A stretch of DNA of 59,209 nucleotides from Streptomyces spiralis (GTDB lineage: Bacteria; Actinomycetota; Actinomycetes; Streptomycetales; Streptomycetaceae): the NCBI RefSeq assembly GCF_014654675.1, contig NZ_BNBC01000015.1, positions 1 to 59,209 of the forward strand, read 5' to 3'. The position numbers were made by a program, and so were the translations under genes. The notes below the pieces were generated by a model that was given only the letters and a program-made list of their open reading frames with translations, did not search any database and had not been told where the DNA came from. Of the stretch, positions 49,063 through 58,557 are shown one piece after another (within the stretch, counting starts at the first letter, position 1; each line of letters begins with the position of its first letter).

Positions 49063-49066
<4 letters not shown>
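47822..49066 (-). CDS. gguB: Sugar ABC transporter permease (GguB/MmsB type)
   Basis: A 414-aa BPD_transp_2 family permease with about ten membrane helices (YGMLIALGLIVVLFQIW, ILAIGMMLVIIAGHIDLSVGS and so on). The IAGHIDLSVGSLTAFVGA and IASSFIGGASMSGGVGTVLGAIVGG segments are signature regions of CUT2 permeases for monosaccharides. A long insert between helices is typical of the multiple-monosaccharide (ChvE/MmsB) class. Its ATG overlaps the stop of the ATPase gene (ATGA). It forms the pore through which the sugar bound by the ChvE-like protein enters. Confidence 0.93.
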
Positions 49067-50613
<1,547 letters not shown>

Positions 50614-50655
50614 GGTTGTGCCTTCCAATCAGTGTGGGTCGGTCGGTTGGCGGGA

Positions 50656-51765
50656 TTACTTGAGCTGGGCGTCGGTGTAGTAGCCGCCCTTGACCAGGAC
50701 ATCCTCGTAGTTGCTCTTGTCGACGCTCACCGGCTGCAGCAGGTAGGCGGGGACGACCTTGGTGCCGTTGTTGTACGACTTGGTGTCGTTGACCTCCGGC
50801 TTCTTGCCCTTGAGCACGTCGTCGACCATGGTGGTGGCGACCTCGGCGAGCTTGCGGAGGTCCTTGTAGATCGTCTGCGTCTGCTCACCCGCGATGATCG
50901 ACTTCACCGAGGCGACCTCGGCGTCCTGGCCGGTGATGACCGGCAGCGGCTTGCTCTTGGAGCCGTAGCCGTCCGACTTCAGCGCGGCGAGGATGCCGAT
51001 GGAGATGCCGTCGTAAGGCGAGAGCACGGCGTCGACCTTGCCGCTCGTGTACTTGGAGGTGAGGATGTCCTCCATGCGCTTCTGTGCGGTGGCGCCGTCC
51101 CAGCGCAGGGTGGTGACCTTGGTCAGCTCGGTCTGCCCGGACTTGACGACCAGCTGCTTCTTGTCGATGTACGGCTGGAGCACGCTCATCGCGCCGTTGA
51201 AGAAGTAGCGGGTGTTGTTGTCGTCGTTGGAGCCGGCGAACAGCTCGATGTTGAACGGGCCCTTCTTGCCGCTGTCCAGGCCGAGCTTGTGCACGATGTA
51301 CGTGCCCTGCAGCTTGCCGACCTTCTCGTTGTCGAACGAGGCGTAGTAGTCGACGTTCTTGGTGCCGAGGATCAGGCGGTCGTAGGAGATGACCGGGATG
51401 TGGGCGTCCGCGGCCTCCTGGAGCACGTTGTTCAGGGACTTGTTGTCGATGGCCGCGATGATCAGGCCCTTGACGCCCTGGGTGATCAGGTTCTCGATCT
51501 GGGAGACCTGGGTGTCCGGGTCGTCCTCGCCGTAGACGAGCTTCGTCTTGTAGCCCTTGGCCTTGAGGTCCTTCACGACGTTGGCTCCGTCGGCGATCCA
51601 GCGCTCGGAGGACTTGGTCGGCATCGCGATGCCGATGGTGGCGCCCTTGGCGTCGCCCGACTTCTCCTTGCTGCCACCCTCGCCGCTCTGGCCACAGGCG
51701 GAGAGTGTCAGGGCGAGCGAGGCGGCGGTGGCCATCGCGGCGAGTGCGGCTCTGCGGTTGCGCAT
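50656..51765 (-). CDS. chvE: Sugar-binding lipoprotein (ChvE/multiple monosaccharide type)
   Basis: A 369-aa periplasmic-binding-protein-like lipoprotein anchored outside the membrane. The signal peptide ends in the lipobox LTLSAC with the modified cysteine followed by GQSGEGGSKEKSG. The mature domain (TIGIAMPTKSSERWIADGANV, IIAAIDNKSLNNVLQEA, ITGQDAEVASVKSIIAGEQ) is of the ChvE/XylF type that binds arabinose, galactose, xylose or glucose. The start is ATG 51765, with AAGGA 8 bases upstream; ATG 51771 and 51774 are also in frame. The 221-base gap upstream, rich in GGTGNTGC words, probably carries its promoter or a structured leader. It starts the transporter genes. Confidence 0.93.
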   Translation of the reverse strand: MRNRRAALAAMATAASLALTLSACGQSGEGGSKEKSGDAKGATIGIAMPTKSSERWIADGANVVKDLKAKGYKTKLVYGEDDPDTQVSQIENLITQGVKGLIIAAIDNKSLNNVLQEAADAHIPVISYDRLILGTKNVDYYASFDNEKVGKLQGTYIVHKLGLDSGKKGPFNIELFAGSNDDNNTRYFFNGAMSVLQPYIDKKQLVVKSGQTELTKVTTLRWDGATAQKRMEDILTSKYTSGKVDAVLSPYDGISIGILAALKSDGYGSKSKPLPVITGQDAEVASVKSIIAGEQTQTIYKDLRKLAEVATTMVDDVLKGKKPEVNDTKSYNNGTKVVPAYLLQPVSVDKSNYEDVLVKGGYYTDAQLK

Positions 51766-51986
51766 GGTCATCATCCTTGGTGTGTGGCGGGGTCGGTCGG
51801 GTGGTGCGAGGGCCGTGCGGGGCGCTGCGCCTAGGTGGTGCCCGGGGTGGTGCTCGGCGTGGTCCTGCGGTGATGCGTCGGGATGGTGCCTACGGACGTG
51901 TGGGGCGGAGCACTGGTGGACCGGGAACGGTTGTGTGGGATTGTGCGCGGACGTGTGGTGTTCTGTGAAGCTGGTTTTCCGGAACG

Positions 51987-52955
51987 TTATGCCGGTGTTT
52001 CGAACCGGCGCAGCGCGCCCGGCAGTCGGGAGCCCAGCGGCGCCATGTCCCCCGTGGCGCCGTGGCGTTCGAGCAGATCCAGCGCGAGCCGGCCGCGGCG
52101 CACCCGCTCCCGGGCGGTGGCCAGGGTGACCTCGCGCAGCTGGTGGCCGTACGGGTAGATCCCGGGCGCCTTGGACAGGCCGAACTTCAGATACAGCGGC
52201 GCCCCGCGCCGGATCAGCTCGGCCACCTCGTACATCCGGACATAGCCGCCCAGATCGTCCGGCGCCTCGATGTACATGTCCATCGGGGCGGCCGACACCC
52301 GCCGGATCTCGGTGAGGTGATCGAGCGTCAGGTCGCTGGGCACGTTGACGGAGTCGGCGCCCAGGTGCTCGTAGACGGCGTAGGAGGCCGGGTTCACCGG
52401 GCCGATCAGCGCGGACACCTTGAGCGTGGTGTCGGCGGGGAGGATGCCCGCCGTGCGCGCCCGGTGCAGCGTCCACAGCACACCCTCGTCGGCGACCAGC
52501 AGGCACTTGACGCCCAGCTCCGTCGCCCGTACGGCGTCCTCGACGCACCCGGCGACCGCGTCGTGGCCGCGGGCGCGCAGCCCGGCGCCCCGCGAGTCCG
52601 AGCGCACCGAGGCGCCCGTGTCCCAGGTGCCGCGGGGGCCGGTGAACAGGCAGAGCTCGATGTCGCGTTCGGCGGTCGCCTCGACCATCTCGGTGATCTC
52701 GTCGTCGGTGAGCATCCACACGCCGCTGCCCTGGCTGATCCGGTGGATCGGGACGTCGAGCCGTGCGGACTCCTTCAGGACCACCGCCAGCGCCTCGGGA
52801 CCCTCGCACGAGGGGATCTCGGTGCGCCAGCGGCCGCCGCCGGGGAAGGTGTGCGGCGAGGCGTCGGCGGGGTCGAGGGCGGGGGCGCCCAGGCCGAGCG
52901 CGGTGAGCAGCTGCTCACCGGGCCTGCGGGCTGCCGTGGCGGAAGCGTCGGTCAC
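51987..52955 (-). CDS. U32-like TIM-barrel protein of a sugar operon
   Basis: A 322-aa protein. Segments such as NPASYAVYEHLGADSVNVPSDLTLDHLTEIR, CLLVADEGVLWTLHRAR and MYEVAELIRRGAPLYLKFGLS follow the pattern of the U32 peptidase/collagenase-like barrel, but the family cysteine and glutamate motif of true U32 members is not evident. Members next to sugar transporters have no assigned activity; an aldolase or hydratase-like role in aldonate breakdown is possible but unproven. GTG 52955 follows AAGGA. A perfect palindrome 29-48 bases upstream marks it as a regulated transcription start. It precedes the ChvE gene on the same strand. Confidence 0.7.
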   Translation of the reverse strand: MTDASATAARRPGEQLLTALGLGAPALDPADASPHTFPGGGRWRTEIPSCEGPEALAVVLKESARLDVPIHRISQGSGVWMLTDDEITEMVEATAERDIELCLFTGPRGTWDTGASVRSDSRGAGLRARGHDAVAGCVEDAVRATELGVKCLLVADEGVLWTLHRARTAGILPADTTLKVSALIGPVNPASYAVYEHLGADSVNVPSDLTLDHLTEIRRVSAAPMDMYIEAPDDLGGYVRMYEVAELIRRGAPLYLKFGLSKAPGIYPYGHQLREVTLATARERVRRGRLALDLLERHGATGDMAPLGSRLPGALRRFETPA

Positions 52956-52983
52956 AAGCTGTCCTTCGGGTTCGCCGGGCCAC

Positions 52984-53003
52984 TCGTTCGATATGTCGAA
53001 CGA
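52984..53003. promoter_or_regulatory. Perfect 8+8 palindromic operator before the transport operon
   Basis: TCGTTCGA (52984-52991), TATG, TCGAACGA (52996-53003) form a perfect inverted repeat 29-48 bases upstream of the GTG at 52955. It is the strongest example of the TTCGAWATNTCGAA element repeated before sugar genes in this window. Confidence 0.75.
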
Positions 53004-53037
53004 AGTTCGTGGCCCGGGGTATGAAAAGAGGGGTGGG

Positions 53038-53091
53038 GTGCGCCGGTCACGGCGTGTTGCTGCGTGTCAGGTCGCGCCGTGACCGGCGCAC
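53038..53091 (-). terminator. 17-bp perfect stem-loop after the dehydrogenase gene
   Basis: GTGCGCCGGTCACGGCG (53038-53054) pairs perfectly with 53075-53091 around a 20-nt loop. It starts 3 bases past the dehydrogenase stop codon and lies before the operator and the next gene, so it separates the dehydratase/dehydrogenase unit from the transport unit. It could allow partial read-through. Confidence 0.8.
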
Positions 53092-53093
53092 GA

Positions 53094-54110
53094 CTAGGGG
53101 CGGAGCAGGACCTTGCCCACCTTCGGATCGCCGGCCCCGACCAGCTCGATGGCCTGGGAGAACTCGGTGAGCGGGAGTTCATGCGTGACCAGCGGCAGCG
53201 GATCGAGCAGCCCGGCCGCGAACACCCGTACCGTGTGCGCCCAGGCGGCGGGCGGCGCCCCGAACACCGTGTGCACCTCCAGCTGCCGCACCACCAGGTC
53301 GGTCGGGTCGAGCCCCTCGGCGCCCGGCGCCGGGATGCCCGTCAGCACCAGCCGTCCGCCCCGCTTCAGCAGCGCGGCGGCCGTGCGGGCGGCGTCCGCG
53401 GACCCGGCGGTCTCGACGACCACGTCGAAGCCGCCCGGCAGGTCCTCGTCCTTGGTGCGGAAGTCCGTGGCGCCGAACCGCCGGGACAGCGCCTCCCGGT
53501 CCCGCCGCGTGCCGACCACCAGCAACTGGGCCGGAGAGACGGCCCGCAGGAACTGCACGGCGAACATCCCGAGCGTCCCGGTGCCCACCACCGCGACCCG
53601 CTCACCGGGACGGACGTCCGCCTTCAGCGCGGCGGCGGCGATACAGGCGGCCGGCTCCAGCAGCGCCGCGGCGGTGAGGTCGGCGTCCTCCGGCAGCACG
53701 TGCAGCAGCCGGGCCGGCAGCGTCAGCGTGGCCGCCATCGCCCCCGGCTGGGTGAAACCGGTCTCCTCGTACCCCGCGCCGCACAGGGTCGTCTCGCCCG
53801 CGTGGCAGTGGTCGCAGACCTGGCAGTTGCGAAAGCCCTCGCCGACCACCCTGCGGCCCACCAGGTCCCCCGGCACCCCCGCGCCGACCGCGCGCACGGT
53901 TCCGGACCACTCGTGGCCGGGCGTGAGCGGGTAACGGACGTACCCCTCGGGCCGGTTGCCCTGGTACACCTCGCGGTCGCTGCCGCAGATCCCCACGGCG
54001 TGCACGGCGACCAGGGCCTCGCCCGGACCCGGCTCGCGCGGGGTGTGCTCGGCGAGCCGGTGCACGCCCGGCGCCTCCACGACGACGGCGGTGCTCACGG
54101 CCGTGCTCAC
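53094..54110 (-). CDS. Zinc-dependent medium-chain dehydrogenase (sugar/polyol type)
   Basis: A 338-aa MDR dehydrogenase. Catalytic zinc ligands are in AVGICGSDREVYQG (C) and TPGHEWSGTV (H, E). Structural zinc cysteines are CQVCDHCHAGETTLCG, all four present. The NAD(P) site is VAVVGTGTLGMFAVQFL. It resembles sorbitol/threonine/galactitol-type dehydrogenases, and in this operon a 1-dehydrogenation of the imported aldose to its lactone is the likely job. The GTG at 54110 overlaps the stop of the dehydratase gene (GTGA), so the two are coupled. Ends just before a strong terminator hairpin. Confidence 0.9.
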   Translation of the reverse strand: MSTAVSTAVVVEAPGVHRLAEHTPREPGPGEALVAVHAVGICGSDREVYQGNRPEGYVRYPLTPGHEWSGTVRAVGAGVPGDLVGRRVVGEGFRNCQVCDHCHAGETTLCGAGYEETGFTQPGAMAATLTLPARLLHVLPEDADLTAAALLEPAACIAAAALKADVRPGERVAVVGTGTLGMFAVQFLRAVSPAQLLVVGTRRDREALSRRFGATDFRTKDEDLPGGFDVVVETAGSADAARTAAALLKRGGRLVLTGIPAPGAEGLDPTDLVVRQLEVHTVFGAPPAAWAHTVRVFAAGLLDPLPLVTHELPLTEFSQAIELVGAGDPKVGKVLLRP

Positions 54111-55270
54111 TTCGTGGCCTTGGGCTTGCGCTGCTCCCAGCCCTCGGCCCACAGGTCGAACCGGGCCTGCTGCTGCGGGAACTCGGCGGCCGCGTCCACG
54201 TCCAGCTCCACGCCCAGACCCGGCGCGTCGGAGAGGTGGAAGCAACCGTCCTCCGGGTCGACCTGCGGGGCGCCCTTGACCACCTTCTTGATCTCCGCGT
54301 CGGCGAAGTCGTTGAAGTGCTCCAGGATCTTGAAGTTGGGGGAGGTGAAGCCCACCTGGAGGGAGGCCGCGGTCAGCACGGACCCGCCCACGTTGTGCGG
54401 GGCGACGAGCATGTAGTGGGTCTCGGCGGTCGCGGCGAGCTTCCGCGTCTCCCAGATGCCCCCGATGTGGCCGACGTCCGGCTGGATGATGTCGACGGCC
54501 TGGCTGTCGAACAGCTCCCGGAACTCGATCCGGTCGTGGATGCGCTCGCCCGTGGCGACCGGGATGTCCACCTTGGCGGCGACCTTCTCCAGCGCCTTCA
54601 GGTTCTCCGGCGGCACCGGCTCCTCCAGCCAGGCCGGCTTGAAGGGGGCCAGCTCCTTGGCCAGCCGCACGGCGGTGGCGGGGGAGAAGCGGCCGTGCAT
54701 CTCCAGCATCAGCTCGGCCTCGGGCCCGATGGCGTCGCGCACGGCCTCGATCAGCGAGACGGCGTACAGGGTCTGCTCGTGGTCGAGTTCGAAGTGCCCG
54801 GTGCCGAACGGGTCGATCTTCAGCGCCCGGTACCCGCGCTCCATCACCCCCTGGGCGGCCTTGTGGTAGGCCTCCGGCGTCCGCTCGGTGGTGTACCACC
54901 CGTTGGCGTACGCCTTGACCTTGTCCGTGACCTTCCCGCCCAGCAGCTGCCACACCGGTACGCCCAGGGCCTTGCCCTTGATGTCCCAGCAGGCCATCTC
55001 CACGACGGCGATGCCCGACATGACGATCTCGCCGGCGCGCCCGTAGTCGCCGTACTTCATCCTGCGGACCAGGTCCTCGACAGCGAACGGGTCGGATCCG
55101 AGAATGTGGTTGGTCTCGGCCTCCCGCAGATAGCCGATCAGCGCGTCGGTGTGACCCAGCATCCGGGTCTCGCCGACCCCCGTGATCCCCTCGTCGGTGT
55201 GCACCTGGACGTAGGTCAGGTTGCGCCACGGCGTTCCGACCACGTGTGTGCTGATTCCGGTGATGCGCAC
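54107..55270 (-). CDS. Enolase-superfamily sugar-acid dehydratase (mandelate racemase group)
   Basis: A 387-aa enzyme. The N-terminal capping domain (MRITGISTHVVGTPWRNLTYVQV) precedes the barrel. Metal ligands appear as ELMLEMHGRFS, WLEEPVPPENL and ATGERIHDR, and the Asp-His dyad as IIQPDVGHIGG with VAPHNVGGSV. The EMHGR and PDxxH pattern fits galactonate/arabonate-type dehydratases of the MR subgroup, which remove water from an aldonate to give 2-keto-3-deoxy acid. Context (arabinofuranosidase, galactosidase, ChvE transporter) favours L-arabonate or D-galactonate. GTG 55270 has AGAGG upstream, and two TTCGAWAT motifs precede it, so it heads the oxidative part of the operon. Confidence 0.9.
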   Translation of the reverse strand: MRITGISTHVVGTPWRNLTYVQVHTDEGITGVGETRMLGHTDALIGYLREAETNHILGSDPFAVEDLVRRMKYGDYGRAGEIVMSGIAVVEMACWDIKGKALGVPVWQLLGGKVTDKVKAYANGWYTTERTPEAYHKAAQGVMERGYRALKIDPFGTGHFELDHEQTLYAVSLIEAVRDAIGPEAELMLEMHGRFSPATAVRLAKELAPFKPAWLEEPVPPENLKALEKVAAKVDIPVATGERIHDRIEFRELFDSQAVDIIQPDVGHIGGIWETRKLAATAETHYMLVAPHNVGGSVLTAASLQVGFTSPNFKILEHFNDFADAEIKKVVKGAPQVDPEDGCFHLSDAPGLGVELDVDAAAEFPQQQARFDLWAEGWEQRKPKATK

Positions 55271-55288
55271 GGCGGTTGCCTCTCGCTG

Positions 55289-55321
55289 TTCGATATTTCG
55301 TCACCCGTTCGAAATGCTGGC
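55289..55321. promoter_or_regulatory. Tandem TTCGAWAT motifs upstream of the dehydratase gene
   Basis: TTCGATATTTCGTC (55289-55302; 11 of 14 matches to the perfect palindrome core) and TTCGAAATGCTGGC (55308-55321; 9 of 14) lie 19-51 bases upstream of the GTG. Two copies 19 bp apart suggest cooperative binding by a dimeric repressor. Confidence 0.6.
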
Positions 55322-55461
55322 GTGACAGTAAGGACGCGCGGTGGGGAGTGTCAATGGGTCCGACACGTAACGGTTTAGGCAAGCCTTTCGACGCTTCCCC
55401 ACGGAACCTTCACAGCGATGCCTAGGAACGCGACGCGCGCGGAATCTAGTCTTCCCGCGTC

Positions 55462-56259
55462 ATGAACTACTGCCACCCGTGCCGACGCCATCTCAACGGC
55501 GCGCTCACCTGCCCCGGCTGCGGCGCTTCGGCCGCAGCGCTCCAGGAGTACGCGGACGCTGCGCCGGCCGAACCCCTGGAACCCCTCGAGGAGGAGCGGG
55601 AGTTCGAGGACGGCGCGGGTGACGGCGGGGACGGCCCCGAGGAACCCCGGGGCCGGGTGGATCGGCGCCGGGGCCGTGGGCGCGGGCGCGGTACGCCCGA
55701 GGGGGACCGGCAGGGCCCCGTGGCGAGCCGCCGCGACCGCAAGGCCGCCGCCCATCGCAGGCGCCGCCGCCGGACCCTGCTGATCGGCGCCGGTTTCGTC
55801 CTGGCGGCGGGCGGCCTGAGCCTGGCCGAACTGGGCACGGACGCCCCGATCCTGCCGGGCTTCTCCAGCCCGGAGCCGGCCGCCGCGGGCGACGAGGCGG
55901 CCGACGGCGGCACGGCGAGCCCCGGCGCGTCCGGGGCGGCCCGGCCGCCGGGCGGCATCCCCGGCGGCAGCACGACCGCGCACAAGGCCTCGGCCACGAC
56001 TTCGGTGTCCCCGTCGGCCTCCGCAAAGGACAAGAAACCGAAACCGGACGAGAGCGCCTCGGGATCCTCCGCACCTTCGGCACCGGCGTCGACGGGCACG
56101 GGGACAGGCTCGGGCACGAGCGGCGGCTCCTCCGGTACGACCGCGGCGCCGCCCCGCCCGAGCAGCACCCCCACAAGCCAACCGGCGCCCTCGGCTCCAG
56201 CACCCACCCCGACCCCGACACACACGAAGTGCGAACGCTTCCTGTGGTGGTGCACGTGA
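55462..56259 (+). CDS. SCO2400-family protein: zinc-ribbon, TM and Ser/Pro-rich extracellular tail
   Basis: A 265-aa protein. The N-terminus MNYCHPCRRHLNGALTCPGCGAS is a four-cysteine zinc ribbon in the cytoplasm. A charged Arg/Gly region (RRRGRGRGRG) leads to one transmembrane helix (TLLIGAGFVLAAGGLSLAEL, around residue 105), and the last 130 residues are Ala/Ser/Thr/Pro-rich and probably outside, ending FLWWCT. This is the layout of the SCO2400 family of Streptomyces, of unknown function. The ATG is at 55462, divergent from the sugar operon; no typical ribosome site is clear. Confidence 0.85.
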   Translation: MNYCHPCRRHLNGALTCPGCGASAAALQEYADAAPAEPLEPLEEEREFEDGAGDGGDGPEEPRGRVDRRRGRGRGRGTPEGDRQGPVASRRDRKAAAHRRRRRRTLLIGAGFVLAAGGLSLAELGTDAPILPGFSSPEPAAAGDEAADGGTASPGASGAARPPGGIPGGSTTAHKASATTSVSPSASAKDKKPKPDESASGSSAPSAPASTGTGTGSGTSGGSSGTTAAPPRPSSTPTSQPAPSAPAPTPTPTHTKCERFLWWCT

Positions 56260-56353
56260 CGTAGCTGCGGGCGGCACCCCGCAAGCGCGGGCAGGCACCC
56301 CCGCCCCACGCCGGCTGCAACTCAGGTCAGCTGCTGCAGCGACGCCCGCTCAC

Positions 56354-56797
56354 TCAAGCTCCCTCACCCAGCATCCGCCGCAACAGATCCCGCAACACCA
56401 ACCGCTCCCCCTCGCTCAGCCCGGCCAACGGCTCCCGCGCGAACCGCAGCCCCTCCCGCAGTTCCCGTGCCACCCGCCGCCCCTCCTCCGTCGCCGCCGC
56501 CAGCTTCACCCGCCGGTCCGCCGGATCGGGCCGCCGCTCCGCCAGCCCCCGCGCCTCCAGCCGGTCCACGATCCCCGTCACGTTCGACGGCTCGCACTTC
56601 AGCTTCTGCGCCAGCTTCCGCATCGGCAGCGGCTCCAGCGACAGCAGACTCAGCAGCCGCGCCTGCGCGCCGGTCAGCGCGTGCTCCCCGGCGGCGTCCT
56701 CGTAGTCCTCGTAGAACCGGGCCACGACGTCGCCGATGAGCTCGACGACCTCCTGGGTCAGCGCATCGGGGCGGTGTGTCTTCGATGGAGTGGCCAT
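56354..56797 (-). CDS. MarR-family transcriptional regulator
   Basis: A 147-aa winged-helix regulator. A helical N-terminus (VVELIGDVVARFYEDYED) is followed by the MarR DNA-binding domain (LPMRKLAQKLKCEPSNVTGIVDRLEARGLAERRPDPADRRVKLAA, with the DRR wing) and a dimerisation tail. The one cysteine (KLKCEPSN) lies in the recognition helix, not at the N-terminal redox position of OhrR, so peroxide sensing by that mechanism is not supported although an ohr gene lies 1.3 kb away. ATG 56797 is used. It diverges from the NADP oxidoreductase gene across two operator boxes and probably represses it and itself. Confidence 0.9.
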   Translation of the reverse strand: MATPSKTHRPDALTQEVVELIGDVVARFYEDYEDAAGEHALTGAQARLLSLLSLEPLPMRKLAQKLKCEPSNVTGIVDRLEARGLAERRPDPADRRVKLAAATEEGRRVARELREGLRFAREPLAGLSEGERLVLRDLLRRMLGEGA

Positions 56798-56819
56798 GGC
56801 ATCCAGAGTACCCACTTAC

Positions 56820-56870
56820 TTGACATCCTGAAATATTCAGGCGCATGGTTGTTTCAGGTACTGAAGTATT
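56820..56870 (+). promoter_or_regulatory. MarR operator pair and promoter between divergent genes
   Basis: CCTGAA-ATA-TTCAGG (56827-56841) is a perfect palindrome and TTCAG-GTA-CTGAA (56853-56865) a second. The word CTGAARTATT occurs at 56828 and again at 56861, 33 bp apart, that is three helical turns. TTGACA (56820-56825) is a full -35 match on the plus strand and overlaps the first box, so bound repressor would block the oxidoreductase promoter. Confidence 0.8.
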
Positions 56871-56942
56871 TTGGGCGTCACACCCCGCCAGGACCGCACC
56901 AGACCCGCCAGGAACCGCACCGCACCGACGAGAGGCGCCACC

Positions 56943-57965
56943 GTGTCCGACACCCCCACACTCCCCGCCGTCAGCCGTGAATGGCACCTGCTCAGCCGCC
57001 CGGTCGGCTGGCCGAAGCCCGAGGACTTCGCCCTGGTCGAGGCCCCGCTCCCGCAGCCGGGCGAGGGTCAGATCCTGGTACGGAACGAGTACCTCTCCGT
57101 CGACCCGTACATGCGCGGCCGGATGAGTGCGGCGAAGTCCTACGTGGCGCCGTACGAGCTGAACAAGCCCATGCAGGGCGGCGCGGTCGGCCGGATCGTC
57201 GCCTCGCGCGCCGAGGGCTTCGCCGTCGGCGACCACGTCCTGCACTTCGGCGGCTGGCGCGAGTACGCCGCCGTGGACGCCCGGCACACGGTCAAGGTCG
57301 ACCCGGAGGCCGCGCCCCTGTCGACGTACCTCGGTGTGCTCGGCATGACCGGGCTGACCGCCTACGCGGGCCTGCTGCGCACCGCCTCCTTCAAGGAGGG
57401 CGACGTCGTGTTCGTCTCCGGCGCGGCCGGCGCGGTCGGCAGCCAGGTCGGGCAGCTCGCCAGGCTCAAGGGCGCCTCGCGCGTGATCGGCTCCGCCGGC
57501 TCCGACGAGAAGGTGAAGCTGCTCCTGGAGGAGTACGGCTTCGACGCCGCCTTCAACTACAAGAGCGGCCCGGTGAGCGAGCAGCTGCGCGCCGCCGCCC
57601 CCGACGGCATCGACGTCTACTTCGACAACGTCGGCGGCGACCACCTGGAGGCCGCCATCGGCTCCCTGAACCAGGGTGGCCGCATCGCGATCTGCGGCAT
57701 GATCTCGGTCTACAACGCCACCGAGCCCGCCCCCGGCCCGAGGAACCTGGCCCGGCTGATCCAGACCCGCGGCCGCATCGAGGGCTTCCTCGTCGGCGAC
57801 CACTACGACCTTCAGCCGGAGTTCGTGCGGGAGGTCGGCCCGTGGGTCCGCTCGGGCGAGCTGAAGTACCGCGAGACCGTCGTCGAGGGCGTCGAGAACA
57901 CCCTGGAGGCCTTCCTGGGTGTGCTGCGCGGCGACAACACCGGAAAGATGATCGTCAAGCTCTGA
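56943..57965 (+). CDS. MDR-family NADP-dependent oxidoreductase (CurA/LTB4-dehydrogenase-like)
   Basis: A 340-aa zinc-independent medium-chain reductase. The N-terminal region has LVRNEYLSVDPYMRGRM, typical of CurA and leukotriene-B4/prostaglandin reductases. VFVSGAAGAVGSQVGQLARLKGASRVIGSAGSDEKV is the NADP-binding fold with the AxxGxxG loop, and GIDVYFDNVGGDHLEAA the following strand. These enzymes reduce the C=C bond of alpha,beta-unsaturated ketones or aldehydes and protect from reactive electrophiles. GTG 56943 has AGAGGCG upstream. The MarR gene is divergent and its operators overlap this promoter, so induction by an electrophilic compound is probable. Confidence 0.93.
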   Translation: MSDTPTLPAVSREWHLLSRPVGWPKPEDFALVEAPLPQPGEGQILVRNEYLSVDPYMRGRMSAAKSYVAPYELNKPMQGGAVGRIVASRAEGFAVGDHVLHFGGWREYAAVDARHTVKVDPEAAPLSTYLGVLGMTGLTAYAGLLRTASFKEGDVVFVSGAAGAVGSQVGQLARLKGASRVIGSAGSDEKVKLLLEEYGFDAAFNYKSGPVSEQLRAAAPDGIDVYFDNVGGDHLEAAIGSLNQGGRIAICGMISVYNATEPAPGPRNLARLIQTRGRIEGFLVGDHYDLQPEFVREVGPWVRSGELKYRETVVEGVENTLEAFLGVLRGDNTGKMIVKL

Positions 57966-58103
57966 CCGGCGGACCGGCGGACCGGCGGACCGGCTCCCCG
58001 GTGACGGGCCTTCACTGAATTTCCGGCATGCGGTAACTTCTTTCCGGAATCCGCCGTCGATCGTGGGCGCGAGTCGTGGCGGACCGAGGAGGAAGACAAC
58101 CGC

Positions 58104-58523
58104 ATGCCCATTCAGCAGTCCGACGTCCTGTACACCGCCGTGGCCACCGCCGAGGGCGGCCGCGACGGCCGTGTCGCCACCGACGACGGCAAGATCGACG
58201 TCGTCGTGAACCCGCCCAAGGAGATGGGCGGCAGCGGCACCGGCACCAACCCCGAGCAGCTGTTCGCCGCCGGCTACAGCGCCTGCTTCCAGGGCGCCCT
58301 GGGCGTCGTCGCCCGCCAGGAGGGCGCCGACATCTCCGGCTCGACCGTCACCGCGAAGGTCGGCATCGGCAGGAACGAGGACGGTTTCGGGATCATCGTC
58401 GAGATCTCGGCCGACATCCCCGGCGTCGACGCTGCCACCGCGAAGGCCCTGGTCGAGAAGGCCCACCAGGTCTGCCCGTACTCGAAGGCGACGCGCGGCA
58501 ACATCACGGTCACGCTGGCCTGA
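58104..58523 (+). CDS. ohr: Organic hydroperoxide reductase Ohr (OsmC/Ohr family)
   Basis: A 139-aa peroxidase. Both catalytic cysteines are present: Cys61 in AGYSACFQGAL (peroxidatic) and Cys124 in HQVCPYSKATRGN (resolving). The N-terminal LYTAVATAEGGRDGRV and the NPEQLFAAGY segment with Glu near the active site place it in the Ohr rather than the OsmC branch. It reduces organic and lipid hydroperoxides with dihydrolipoamide. ATG 58104 follows GAGGAAG. It is 138 bases after the oxidoreductase gene with no terminator that I can see, so a shared thiol/peroxide or electrophile defence role is plausible. Confidence 0.95.
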   Translation: MPIQQSDVLYTAVATAEGGRDGRVATDDGKIDVVVNPPKEMGGSGTGTNPEQLFAAGYSACFQGALGVVARQEGADISGSTVTAKVGIGRNEDGFGIIVEISADIPGVDAATAKALVEKAHQVCPYSKATRGNITVTLA

Positions 58524-58557
58524 GCGGGGCCGGCCGCCCGGCGACGGGCCCCTCGCC

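Noticed and set aside
51998..52009. TTTCGAAC near 52.0 kb as another operator
   Set aside because: It lies inside the last codons (Phe-Glu-Thr) of the U32-like gene and is a poor match to the rest of the motif.
56354..56797. Assignment of the MarR gene as OhrR
   Set aside because: The reactive N-terminal cysteine of OhrR is absent; the only cysteine is in the DNA-binding helix region.
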